A stretch of 61,226 nt of DNA from CAYWGR01 sp964458015 (GTDB lineage Bacteria; Planctomycetota; Planctomycetia; Pirellulales; Thermoguttaceae): positions 1-61,226 of the forward strand of contig CAYWGR010000005.1 of NCBI GenBank assembly GCA_964458015.1. The letters run 5' to 3'. Below the pieces are notes generated by a model. The model was given only the letters and a program-made list of their open reading frames with translations, did no database searches and had not been told where the DNA came from. A program made the position numbers and the translations under genes. Position 1 is the first letter of the stretch; each line of letters opens with the position of its first letter. This document shows, one piece after another, positions 32,254-40,633 of the stretch.

Positions 32254-32283
32254 GCCTCTTTCGCCGCTACCGAATTACCATTT

Positions 32284-32312
32284 CGCGCAAATCCTAGACC
32301 AAATTGCGCAGA
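32284..32312. promoter_or_regulatory. Operator-like paired site 1 (SSS transporter)
   Basis: CGCGCAAA at 32284-32291 and TGCGCAGA at 32305-32312, start to start 21 bp. The inner edge lies 99 bp from the transporter start codon at 32185. The same architecture recurs at three other intergenic sites in the region. Confidence 0.7.
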
Positions 32313-32506
32313 ACGGCATCCTCTTCCTTTTCACAAGAAGCTTGTGGCTTGAATGCGGAGACCGCCAGTTGTTTTCCATCCTCGGGCGATGACTAACCAT
32401 GTCGATATCGAATGCCGATCATAAAATCGCTGCTATCTTTCCGATTATATCCGGCTGAAATTCACAACGGAAGCCGGCGAATCGGCAAAGGGAGGAATGA
32501 AAAGGG

Positions 32507-33463
32507 CTACGGATCCATGGATACCGTCTCACCGCCGGCCCTCGTGCTTAGGGCGTGGTACGTAACTAAATTAATCGTTTCGTTGACAAAGCTTGTATGG
32601 CCGTCGGCCCAGGCAAACAGAGCACCGCCGGCGTGACGGCTACGAAACCCTGTCATGTTGAGCCAATCCCAGGGATCATAGGTCTCGGGCAAGTAGTTGA
32701 TCGGTGGGCAAGTCAGCGAATAAGTGCCATTCCCAAGTGCCCATACTTTGAAGTCGTCATAGTCCGGCAGGACTTCGCCGACAATGACGGTGTTGCTGGT
32801 GCCGTCGCGAAAGCTGGCGATGGTCACCGGAGCGACAATGCTATGCCGCCAAAAACTTCCGGAGCATTCCGCCTTGCCTTGAGCGGTGTAATTGTGGCAA
32901 TCAGGCAAGCATGTCGCACAAGCCCACATCGAGCTAGAGTCGATATTGGTTCCCAACACGCCGGCATAATTGGTCACGGCGAATTCAAGGTCCGTGGGCA
33001 CTGCCAGCCAAACGTTATTTTTCGTGATCTTCTGCGGATTATCGCTGGGACACGTGTAGCACGGCAGCATACGCTTAATATATTGTGCATTGACGGGATT
33101 CATGATGCCTTGGCCGTCGGGGTATGCTTGGCCGCGCATGTCGAGCGCATCGAAAAGAGATTGGTTTTCCATGTAGGGCAAGATACCGACCATCCAACTC
33201 ATGCCCGTTCCAATGAACTTGCCTTCATTATAATGCGTTACGCTGATAGGAAAAGATTTCCATGTGGCTTCGTAATTCAGCACGGCCAAGGAGATCTGCT
33301 TGAGGTTATTGCTACATTGCGCCCGGCGTGCCGCCTCGCGAGCTGCTTGGACCGCCGGCAACAAAAGCGAGATCAAGATACCGATGATCGTGATGACCAC
33401 AAGTAATTCTACGAGCGTAAATGCACGAGTGGAACGACGGGAACGTATTTCGTAGCATTGCAT
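32507..33463 (-). CDS. DUF1559 protein with type IV pilin-like N-terminus
   Basis: A 318-residue planctomycete pseudopilin-like protein. The prepilin peptidase site is clear: RAFTLVELLVVITIIGIL with Glu at +5, followed by LLPAVQAAREAARRAQC. The large C-terminal domain ends with the family phrase HAGGALFAWADGHTSFV. Such proteins are very numerous in planctomycetes and are thought to be exported and surface-assembled. The lipoprotein gene begins just upstream (stop to start 42 bp), the usual pairing. It lies in the sugar region but has no operator of its own. Confidence 0.92.
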   Translation of the reverse strand: MQCYEIRSRRSTRAFTLVELLVVITIIGILISLLLPAVQAAREAARRAQCSNNLKQISLAVLNYEATWKSFPISVTHYNEGKFIGTGMSWMVGILPYMENQSLFDALDMRGQAYPDGQGIMNPVNAQYIKRMLPCYTCPSDNPQKITKNNVWLAVPTDLEFAVTNYAGVLGTNIDSSSMWACATCLPDCHNYTAQGKAECSGSFWRHSIVAPVTIASFRDGTSNTVIVGEVLPDYDDFKVWALGNGTYSLTCPPINYLPETYDPWDWLNMTGFRSRHAGGALFAWADGHTSFVNETINLVTYHALSTRAGGETVSMDP

Positions 33464-33505
33464 GGCTCAACCTTTGTGCAGCCCAAGTGTTTTGTGCGAT
33501 GGGTA

Positions 33506-33946
33506 TTATTCCAACGCTATAGGGAATTGGTTACTGCCCGACTTCACCTCAAACCGCAAGCCGGACTTGGAGACATTGGCATATTTCTCGGGAATCAACG
33601 ATTTCGGTCTGAAATTCATATCGCGGGCTTGTTTGTCATTAGGTTTCTCACAACACTTGACCCCGACGAGAAATTTACCCAGTGGAGCGCCTTGACGGCC
33701 GCCGCTGATGCTCATTTGATAGGAACCATCATTTCCAATAGAGGCCGTGGCAGGCACTCCGTGGCCCTTTTCCGGCATGAAGACGACGTTGCCGTGGTCG
33801 AGCGGTTTGCCGGCGTAGGTCACCGTGCCGGACACTTGGCCCAGGGGGATAGGAGCTTTGGAACCACAACCGGCAATCAGCGATAACGCCAATCCGCCGA
33901 TTACTGCTTTCACCGGCAATAATCCGCAACAGGTGATTATGTTCAT
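33506..33946 (-). CDS. Lipoprotein with carboxypeptidase-regulatory-like domain
   Basis: A 146-residue protein with a signal peptide ending in the lipobox LSLIAGC. After it, VSGTVTYAGKPLDHGNVVFMP is a transthyretin-like beta-sandwich as found in planctomycete lipoproteins beside DUF1559 proteins. Cotranscribed with the DUF1559 gene. Function unknown. Confidence 0.8.
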   Translation of the reverse strand: MNIITCCGLLPVKAVIGGLALSLIAGCGSKAPIPLGQVSGTVTYAGKPLDHGNVVFMPEKGHGVPATASIGNDGSYQMSISGGRQGAPLGKFLVGVKCCEKPNDKQARDMNFRPKSLIPEKYANVSKSGLRFEVKSGSNQFPIALE

Positions 33947-34071
33947 GCTTTGCCTAACCGATCTGCTTTGCGTTTTTTCTCAAAGGGGCGCGAGTGGAGC
34001 AGGTACACCAGTCTGCTCCCACTCGCGAACGGTCGGCCTAGAGGTTTTGGGGCCACTAGATCAGACACGGT

Positions 34072-34857
34072 TTATTTTCGCTTACGCCAAGCGTAGGCCA
34101 GGAGACTGAGCAAGCCTGTCAGCAGTATCATGATTGTGTTTGGTTCCGGGATAGGGCTACCAGACACGTCGATTTCGCGGATCACTTGTCCATCATATTG
34201 ATCTGCGTAGCCGCCCCTGTTGTTTAGGAATGTGAATCTGACAGCGGCCACTCCTGTGGCCAATGTTCCTGTGCTGTCGGTCAATGTAAGCTGGCTGGAG
34301 TTCGGCGCGGGTGACCCATCTTCGTTAGTATTATAGCCAAAGGGCCGATAGTCCACGTCAGCTAACTGGGTGAAGGTGGTGGGACTGCCAACCATCGCGA
34401 TATCCACCACATATCTCTGGTCGGAGTAAAATGCCGAGCTGTTCCATCCATAGATCGAGCGGATGCTTGTTAGCTTGTATCCAAGCGGATTGGCATCGAT
34501 ATTGAAGTTGTAGGTGATTGATGGCGCTGGCGATGCGCCGGCATTGGAATTGGTGATCCAGGTGTTGTTACTGATGGTGCCGTCGGTCAACCCTGCCCAA
34601 TTGTCCACACTCGACGGAACGACAGAATCACCAATCGTGCCGGTTGTCGTTGGCGTGCCGGCGAGGGCACTGCTTCCTGCCTCGATGAGGTCATTATTCA
34701 GGATGTTGCCATCATACGTGGTTTCGACAGAGGAAGATACAGAATCCGTAATCAGTGTTGCATTGGCGGCTGATGCCAAGCAGAGTAGGGACACCCCGGC
34801 TAGCGCCGTCATCATTCGAAGTGCCGAATACGCGAAACAACGAGAAAAGAACGTCAT
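34072..34857 (-). CDS. PEP-CTERM sorted secreted protein
   Basis: A 261-residue protein with a signal peptide (LAGVSLLCLASAANA) and a C-terminal PEP-CTERM tail: IPEPNTIMILL, a hydrophobic span and the basic end WRKRK. It is exported and handled by the exosortase system. The ATG at 34857 is chosen because AGAGGAG sits about 8 nt upstream. The body shows Asn/Thr-rich repeats typical of carbohydrate-binding beta-sandwiches (NADDLIEA, VDNWAGLTDG). A shared operator-like site lies about 158 bp upstream, so it may take part in the same sugar response. Confidence 0.88.
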   Translation of the reverse strand: MTFFSRCFAYSALRMMTALAGVSLLCLASAANATLITDSVSSSVETTYDGNILNNDLIEAGSSALAGTPTTTGTIGDSVVPSSVDNWAGLTDGTISNNTWITNSNAGASPAPSITYNFNIDANPLGYKLTSIRSIYGWNSSAFYSDQRYVVDIAMVGSPTTFTQLADVDYRPFGYNTNEDGSPAPNSSQLTLTDSTGTLATGVAAVRFTFLNNRGGYADQYDGQVIREIDVSGSPIPEPNTIMILLTGLLSLLAYAWRKRK

Positions 34858-35014
34858 GATCCAAGCTCCTCTAAAGAACAATGATCAACCGTCGGCCGGT
34901 GTCAGCAACACACTGACAAAATTAACACGGCCTCGTGGTTCTCCTGCCAAGCCTCTTCTGGATTCCTAAACATCCTCGATTATAATGGCGGTCGTATATC
35001 CGTGTCGGTCAATC

Positions 35015-35043
35015 CGCGCAAAAACACCGCTGAATTGCGCAGA
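35015..35043. promoter_or_regulatory. Operator-like paired site 2 (PEP-CTERM/xylR intergenic)
   Basis: CGCGCAAA at 35015-35022 and TGCGCAGA at 35036-35043, again 21 bp apart. It lies in the 430-bp divergent region between the PEP-CTERM gene and the regulator and could serve either or both. Otherwise that region holds no gene. Confidence 0.68.
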
Positions 35044-35288
35044 TCAGGTGTTGGCGAGGCCGTCCGGAAGAGCCGCATTTTCAGCGAGTGGGCAAATGCA
35101 GAAATACGCATATCAACGAGGAATAGGCACTTTTTGTGGAATTTCACAACATAACCCCCATCGGCAGGGTGGTTGGTTGCAAGCAACTTCTTGAGGAGCA
35201 TCACTACTTATCCTGTTTCATATTTTTCCCGGCATGGTATTTTGGAATAAGATGAATTGAGGCAGTGCGGTAACGACGAGAATTAGCC

Positions 35289-36536
35289 ATGTCGAATCCG
35301 TTTCGAGTTGTACTCTTGATGAGTCCAAACGCAGGATACGAGCGAGGACTGTTTCGCGGCATTGCGCAATATGCGCGCCATAACGGTTCGTGGGTTTTTC
35401 TCCCATTTTGGGAACAACAAGGAATGCCTCAAGCGGTTCCTTTGGAATTGGATATCAAGCTTTCTCGATGGAAGCGAGGACCAAGGCGATCCAAGTCGAT
35501 GACGGAGACGTTCAGGGAACTTGGCGTGACCGGCGTCATCGGTCGGCTCTTTGCACCGGATATCATCGAAGCAATATTTTCCCTGAAGCTGCCGACAATC
35601 GGCATGGATTTAACCGACGAGCAGCTAGGAGATGATCGCTTTATCAACGGGATCTCTGAAATTCGCCCTGATTCGCACGGCGCGGGACGCATGGCCGCGG
35701 AACATCTCTTGGAACGCGGCTTTCGTCGTTTTGCCTTTTGCGGCCATTCGAAAAATCCAAATTGGTCGCGACAGCGAGCCGAAGGTTTTTGCGAACGACT
35801 TCAAGAAGCCGGCTTTGATTGCGACATTTACCAACCACCGGAAAGCCGCTCGGTCATGTTTTGGCATCGCGAATATCCGGCCGTGATAACATGGCTTCAA
35901 TCGCTGCAAAAGCCCGTGGGAATCATGGCCTGCAACGACATTCGCGGGCGTCAGGTTATCGAAGCATGTTCCTTGGGAGGAATGCATGTGCCGAACGATG
36001 CGGCGGTGATTGGCGTCGACGAAGATCAGGTGCTTTCAGAGCTGTCCAATCCGCCGTTGTCGAGCATCGTCCTCAACAGCGAGCAAGGCGGCTATCAGGC
36101 CGCGGAATTGCTCCACCGGATGATGCTGGGGAAAGTCAAAGAGCCGCAACGCATCCTTGCGGATCCGCTCTGGGTCAATGCACGGCTTTCAACGGATGTC
36201 ATCGCGATGGAAGATCGGGATGTGGCTGCAACGGTGCGATTCATTCGGGAAAATGCCCGCCGGCCGATCCAAATCCTGGACATCGTAAAACATGCGGGTA
36301 TTTCCCGCCGGGCTCTGGAAATCCGCTTCCAACGCAGCTTGGGGTGGTCCATTCGCGAGGAAATCGAACGGATTCGCATTGAGTTCGCCAAGCAGTTGCT
36401 GGCCGAAACCGATTTGCCCACTGCCAAGATTGCTGAAAATACGGGATTCAGCGGCGAGGACTATTTGGGCAAGGTTTTTCGCCGCGTCACAAACACAACG
36501 ATGGCCCAATACCGCCGCGAACATCGGACGATGTAG
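35289..36536 (+). CDS. XylR-type AraC-family transcriptional regulator
   Basis: A 415-residue regulator. The N-terminal two thirds resembles the periplasmic-binding-protein/LacI ligand domain of XylR (FRVVLLMSPNAGYERGLFRGIAQYAR; later GIMACNDIRGRQVIEAC, VPNDAAVIGVDEDQ). The C-terminus is an AraC-type double HTH: IQILDIVKHAGISRRALEIRF and LPTAKIAENTGFSGEDYLGKVF. By homology it should bind a sugar and activate transcription by binding two direct half-sites about 21 bp apart. Such paired sites are found around it, so it is the presumed regulator of the surrounding genes. Confidence 0.92.
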   Translation: MSNPFRVVLLMSPNAGYERGLFRGIAQYARHNGSWVFLPFWEQQGMPQAVPLELDIKLSRWKRGPRRSKSMTETFRELGVTGVIGRLFAPDIIEAIFSLKLPTIGMDLTDEQLGDDRFINGISEIRPDSHGAGRMAAEHLLERGFRRFAFCGHSKNPNWSRQRAEGFCERLQEAGFDCDIYQPPESRSVMFWHREYPAVITWLQSLQKPVGIMACNDIRGRQVIEACSLGGMHVPNDAAVIGVDEDQVLSELSNPPLSSIVLNSEQGGYQAAELLHRMMLGKVKEPQRILADPLWVNARLSTDVIAMEDRDVAATVRFIRENARRPIQILDIVKHAGISRRALEIRFQRSLGWSIREEIERIRIEFAKQLLAETDLPTAKIAENTGFSGEDYLGKVFRRVTNTTMAQYRREHRTM

Positions 36537-36665
36537 CGGTTTGTTCCACAAGCACGACATGGTTCTATCCGGCAGCTTCTGGGGGAAGTCGCTTGAAAAA
36601 CACCATAAGACCGTCGCACCTAGAACCACGACAATTCCGTTTTCCACCGATTGTTTAGTAACGAT

Positions 36666-36694
36666 TGCGCAGAATCGCTGTAGTCTTGCGCAAA
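36666..36694. promoter_or_regulatory. Operator-like paired site 3 (oxidoreductase gene)
   Basis: TGCGCAGA at 36666-36673 and TGCGCAAA at 36687-36694, 21 bp apart. The inner edge is 98 bp from the ATG at 36792. Confidence 0.7.
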
Positions 36695-36791
36695 AATGCT
36701 TGGTATCAAGATCTGTTTTTTGCGATAAAAAGCTAAGTCAGTTTGCCTACCGCTTTTTTATGCAAATACCCGCCAACTGGAGAATGATTCC

Positions 36792-38009
36792 ATGGATACG
36801 GCTTCTTCGAGACGATCCTTCCTGCAAAATGTCGGCCTCGCCTCCTTCGGAGCAATGGCTGCCAGCGAAATGTTGAACTTTGCCGCAGCACAAACTCCCA
36901 ATCCGGGAGCCAAGGTGCTGGGAGAAGCGGGCCTACAGACCTCGGAGCGTTCAAAGAAAATTTGGAAGCCCGTCAGCGATCGAAAGATCCGCGTGGGCAT
37001 CGTAGGCAACGGCGTCTGCAAGTTTGGCCCTTCTTTCGGCTTTCAGGATCATCCCAATGTCACAGTCGCCGCTGTCAGTGATTTATTTCCCGATCGATGC
37101 GACGAGATGAAGAAGGTATGCCGTTGCGAAAAGAGCTACCCATCCTTGGAAGAGTTGGTCAAAGACAACACGATCGAGGCGGTGTATGTGGCGACCGATG
37201 CTCCAAGCCATGCCCGGCATTGCATCGAGGTGCTTAAACACGGCAAGCATGTGGCCACTGCTGTTCCGGCCGCATTCGGTTCGATCGAGGAAGCTTTTAA
37301 GCTGTATGAAGCGGTAAAAGCAAGCGGTAAGAAGTACATGATGTTCGAAACGACCGCGTATCACGATGATGCCCACGCAATGCGGGAGGTATATCGTTCC
37401 GGCGGGTTCGGCAAACTTGTTTACACGGAAGGCGAGTATTTTCATTATTGCAAGGACCCGATCCCATCGTATAAGGATTGGCGATTGGGCCTGCCGCCAC
37501 AATGGTATCCCACCCACTCGAACGGCTATTATTGCTGTGTCAGCGGCGGCAGCTTCACGGAAGTGTCCTGTTTGGGGATGCCCAGTATGATCTCGTGGTT
37601 GCAGGCCGAGAACAACAAGTACAAAAATCCGTTCGGCACCGAGATCGCGATGTTTCGGACGAGCGAGGGTGGGATGTCGCGCATGGCCGTAAGCTGGGAT
37701 ACTCCCGGCTTCGAAGGTGAAATCGGCCGTGTGCGCGGGCAACGCGGCGCGATGACGGGCATGCAGTATGCCGGCGACGAAAAGAACTTGCCTGACTTGC
37801 AGAAGCCGGCGCTCCCGCCGACCGTAGCCACGGGCCATCACGGCGGCGCTTCCGGCTGTTTGATGAATGAGTTCGTCACGGCGATATTGGAGGATCGCAA
37901 GCCGTTGGTGGATATTGTCATGGCGTTGAATCTAACGGTTTCCGGCATCGTTGCCCATCAATCAGCCTTGAAAAACGGCGAGTTGATGAAGATCCCGCAG
38001 TTCACGTAA
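36792..38009 (+). CDS. Gfo/Idh/MocA-family oxidoreductase with Tat signal
   Basis: A 405-residue NAD(P)-dependent dehydrogenase. The N-terminus has a twin-arginine signal (SRRSFLQNVG followed by hydrophobic ASFGAMAAS). The Rossmann glycine motif is IRVGIVGNGVCKFG, and the C-terminal domain contains GGSFTEVSCLGMP. The catalytic Lys of the EKP motif is missing: HGKHVATAVPAAFG stands where CEKP is usual. It may act on a sugar or cyclitol in the periplasm, and its missing Lys leaves the reaction open. Preceded by its own paired operator-like site. Confidence 0.85.
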   Translation: MDTASSRRSFLQNVGLASFGAMAASEMLNFAAAQTPNPGAKVLGEAGLQTSERSKKIWKPVSDRKIRVGIVGNGVCKFGPSFGFQDHPNVTVAAVSDLFPDRCDEMKKVCRCEKSYPSLEELVKDNTIEAVYVATDAPSHARHCIEVLKHGKHVATAVPAAFGSIEEAFKLYEAVKASGKKYMMFETTAYHDDAHAMREVYRSGGFGKLVYTEGEYFHYCKDPIPSYKDWRLGLPPQWYPTHSNGYYCCVSGGSFTEVSCLGMPSMISWLQAENNKYKNPFGTEIAMFRTSEGGMSRMAVSWDTPGFEGEIGRVRGQRGAMTGMQYAGDEKNLPDLQKPALPPTVATGHHGGASGCLMNEFVTAILEDRKPLVDIVMALNLTVSGIVAHQSALKNGELMKIPQFT

Positions 38010-38099
38010 AAAACGCCGACTGTCCATTGTGGATGATAGTGACCTCTTGATTTACCGCTCCACTGCGGTTCTGTGCCGATCACATCCCCAAAAAAGAAT

Positions 38100-38135
38100 G
38101 CCCTCCCAAGCCGCGATTTGCCGGTTTGGGAGGGC
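38100..38135 (+). terminator. Rho-independent-like terminator after the oxidoreductase gene
   Basis: A 10-bp stem, GCCCTCCCAA at 38100-38109 with TTGGGAGGGC at 38126-38135, followed by TGTTTCGTT. It separates the oxidoreductase gene from the aldolase operon, which has its own operator-like site. Confidence 0.7.
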
Positions 38136-38233
38136 TGTTTCGTTACCCGCCATGCTCTTTGGCAGTTCGCAGGCGATCATGTTTCCCGCGGTGACGGCGG
38201 CCGGCATCGCCGCTTTCCCGGTGCATCAGCCCG

Positions 38234-38262
38234 TGCGCAGAATGGCAGAACTACTGCGCAAA
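38234..38262. promoter_or_regulatory. Operator-like paired site 4 (aldolase operon)
   Basis: TGCGCAGA at 38234-38241 and TGCGCAAA at 38255-38262, 21 bp apart. The inner edge is 101 bp from the aldolase ATG. Confidence 0.7.
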
Positions 38263-38362
38263 AAAACGTGGAATTTCGGCCTTCTTCGGCGACAATAGCG
38301 ATGTGGGGCCAAATCAGGCTTTTGGTCCGGAGGTTCTGCTAATTCTAAGGAAGGTGTGAGAA

Positions 38363-39181
38363 ATGGCTTTTGATGGACGCGGGCTTCGCCTGCAACGCAT
38401 GATGGGCGATGGTCGCGCGGTGATTGTGGCAATCGACCACGGTTTGTTTGATGGACCGATTCCCGGTATGGAGAACCTGCCCGCCGCGGCAGCTAAAATT
38501 AACCCGGCAGTCGATGCGGTTTTGCTTGCTCCGGGCATGATCCGACACTGCGGCGACGTGTTTGCCGGCGTCAAACGTCCGTTAGCCGTCGTGCGGTTGA
38601 ATTGGAATACGGTTTATTGCTTTCATTTTGCCTATGTGGGTGCGAAAAGCGTTTTTTCGTTCGATCCTCTGGATGCCCTGCGCGAAGGCATGGACATCGC
38701 ATTGGTATCGTTGACCCTCCAAACCGGCGACGAGCTGCGCGACGCGGCCAATGTGGAAGTGTTCTCGAAACTCACGAACGCTTGCCACGCCTTGGGTATT
38801 CCAGTGATCGGCGAGTATTTTCCGACTGGCCATGCCGCAATGACGCCTCAGCAACTTCACCAAGATGTGTTGATCGGCAGCCGTGTGGTGGCGGAACTTG
38901 GGGCCGATGCCATCAAGACATTTCATACCCATGATTTTAAGGCCGTTACGAATTCCTGCCCAGTTCCCGTGTTCGGACTGGGTGCGGAAAAACTGCCGAC
39001 GCAGTTCGATGCATTGGCATTGGCGCAGCGCGAAGTCGAAGACGGCGCCGGCGGTGTCGTTTTCGGACGCAACGCGATTCAAGTAGCCAACCCGTTCGCG
39101 TTTCAAGCAGCGTTGTGCGATGTGGTGAAGTTTGGCAAAAGTTCGGCGGATGCCTGTCGTGACCATCAACTAGGACAATAA
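38363..39181 (+). CDS. Class I (DhnA/LsrF-type) aldolase
   Basis: A 272-residue TIM-barrel aldolase. It has AVIVAIDHGLFDGP at the N-terminus and the Schiff-base lysine in GADAIKTFHTH, as in FbaB/DhnA and LsrF. A GGAAGGTG ribosome-binding site precedes the ATG. It would cleave a ketose phosphate made by the downstream isomerase and kinase; known members act on fructose 1,6-bisphosphate, 2-amino-3,7-dideoxy sugars or autoinducer-2, so the substrate is not fixed. First gene of a four-gene operon. Confidence 0.82.
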   Translation: MAFDGRGLRLQRMMGDGRAVIVAIDHGLFDGPIPGMENLPAAAAKINPAVDAVLLAPGMIRHCGDVFAGVKRPLAVVRLNWNTVYCFHFAYVGAKSVFSFDPLDALREGMDIALVSLTLQTGDELRDAANVEVFSKLTNACHALGIPVIGEYFPTGHAAMTPQQLHQDVLIGSRVVAELGADAIKTFHTHDFKAVTNSCPVPVFGLGAEKLPTQFDALALAQREVEDGAGGVVFGRNAIQVANPFAFQAALCDVVKFGKSSADACRDHQLGQ

Positions 39182-39223
39182 CGTAGATGTCGCTTAACCT
39201 CGAAACAAAGCGACTTATAAACC

Positions 39224-40633
39224 ATGAGACAAGAACAAAAACGCCCTCGGGTGGGTCTGCTGGCGGTAACGCTCGAATTATATGAACAATTGGCGCCGGG
39301 GCTTCGTGAACAAGGTGAAGATTGGTTGCGACGTTGCATATTGCCCGCGCTCGCGTCCATTGCCGAGGTGCGATTCGCCCGAGCTGCTTACCGTCGTGAA
39401 GATATCGAAGCCGTTGTGTCCGATTGCGAGGCGAACGGCTGTGCCGCCATCCTTGTTATTTGCTTGACATATTCGCCGAGCCAGAACATTCTGCCGGCTT
39501 TGCAACGCACGAAACTGCCGATCCTAATCTGGAATACGCAAGAACTCCACGCCGTCGATGATTCGTACAATGCGGAAAAAATGGGGCGAAATCATGGCGT
39601 ACATGGAACGCAGGATTTGGCGAACGTCTTGCTGCGGAGCGGAGTTCCTTTTCATTATGTGACCTCGCATTTAGCGGATTCCGCAGGGCTGCAAAGCTTG
39701 GATGATTTTTTTGCGGCTTCCGCGGCCGTGGCGGGATTGCGTCATTGTCGTTTAGGGCTCATGGGGTATCCTTTTCCTGGAATGGGCGATTTTGCAGTCG
39801 ATACAACTTATCTGGCGGCCACATTGGGGTGCTCCTGGCAATCGCTCTCGATCGAAGAATATAACCGCCGCGCCGCGCTCGCGCCGCAATACGTCATCGA
39901 ACAACTGACGACCGAATATCGCCGCCTATATGATGTGGCCGACGATGTAACCGAGACAGATCTTCAGGCAACGGCCCGCGCCGAAGCGTCGCTGCGTTCG
40001 ATGGTAGCCGATTACCGTCTTGATGGCATGAGCTTCCAGTTCCTAGCCTTCGGCGAGGACGAAAGAACGGAGACGCTGCCGTTTGTCGCGGTCAGCCGAC
40101 TGATGGCCGATGGAATGGGGTTTGCCGGCGAGGGCGATCTCGTGGGGGCTGCGGGCATGTGGTTCTTAAACCAGTTGCAACCGCCCGCCAGTTTCAGTGA
40201 AGTTTTTACGATCGACTTTGCGGGAAACGGCGTATTGTTGAGTCACATGGGCGAAGCCAATGCCGCTATGGCGCGCAAGGATCGCAAATTGCCTTTGCGG
40301 GCTCGCCGGGAACCCATAACTCGCACAAAAGGCCGGCAATTAGCGCTCGTCAACGGTTTTGAACCGGGCCCCGCCACATTGTGCGCCCTGACACTAGGGC
40401 CGAAGGATCGCTGGCGCCTGATTGCAAGCAGCATGGAAATCTTATCGTTCGGCCCAGTGGCGGATTTGCCCGTGCCGCATTGCATCGTGAAAAACCACCG
40501 TGACGTTCGGCAGTGGCTTTCGGCTTATGCAATGGCAGGCGGGCCGCATCACCATGCAATATGTTTCGGCGATGCCAGGCAGCGATTGAAAATGGCGGCA
40601 GATCTGCTCGACGCAGACTACTGTGAGGTATGA
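39224..40633 (+). CDS. L-fucose/L-arabinose isomerase-like protein
   Basis: A 469-residue protein of the fucose/arabinose isomerase fold, aldose-ketose isomerases that need a divalent metal. Recognisable blocks: KRPRVGLLAVTLELYEQLAP, ILVICLTYSPSQN, GYPFPGMGDFAVDTTYLAAT and GEGDLVGAAGMWFLN. The last includes the metal-ligand Glu typical of the family (CGEGD in classic members). It ends exactly one base before the kinase start, indicating translational coupling. It differs from true AraA and FucI, so the sugar is uncertain. Confidence 0.78.
   Translation: MRQEQKRPRVGLLAVTLELYEQLAPGLREQGEDWLRRCILPALASIAEVRFARAAYRREDIEAVVSDCEANGCAAILVICLTYSPSQNILPALQRTKLPILIWNTQELHAVDDSYNAEKMGRNHGVHGTQDLANVLLRSGVPFHYVTSHLADSAGLQSLDDFFAASAAVAGLRHCRLGLMGYPFPGMGDFAVDTTYLAATLGCSWQSLSIEEYNRRAALAPQYVIEQLTTEYRRLYDVADDVTETDLQATARAEASLRSMVADYRLDGMSFQFLAFGEDERTETLPFVAVSRLMADGMGFAGEGDLVGAAGMWFLNQLQPPASFSEVFTIDFAGNGVLLSHMGEANAAMARKDRKLPLRARREPITRTKGRQLALVNGFEPGPATLCALTLGPKDRWRLIASSMEILSFGPVADLPVPHCIVKNHRDVRQWLSAYAMAGGPHHHAICFGDARQRLKMAADLLDADYCEV

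Noticed and set aside
35361..35380. A further TGCGCA-rich stretch inside the regulator gene
   Set aside because: Lies in coding sequence and lacks the 21-bp pair spacing.
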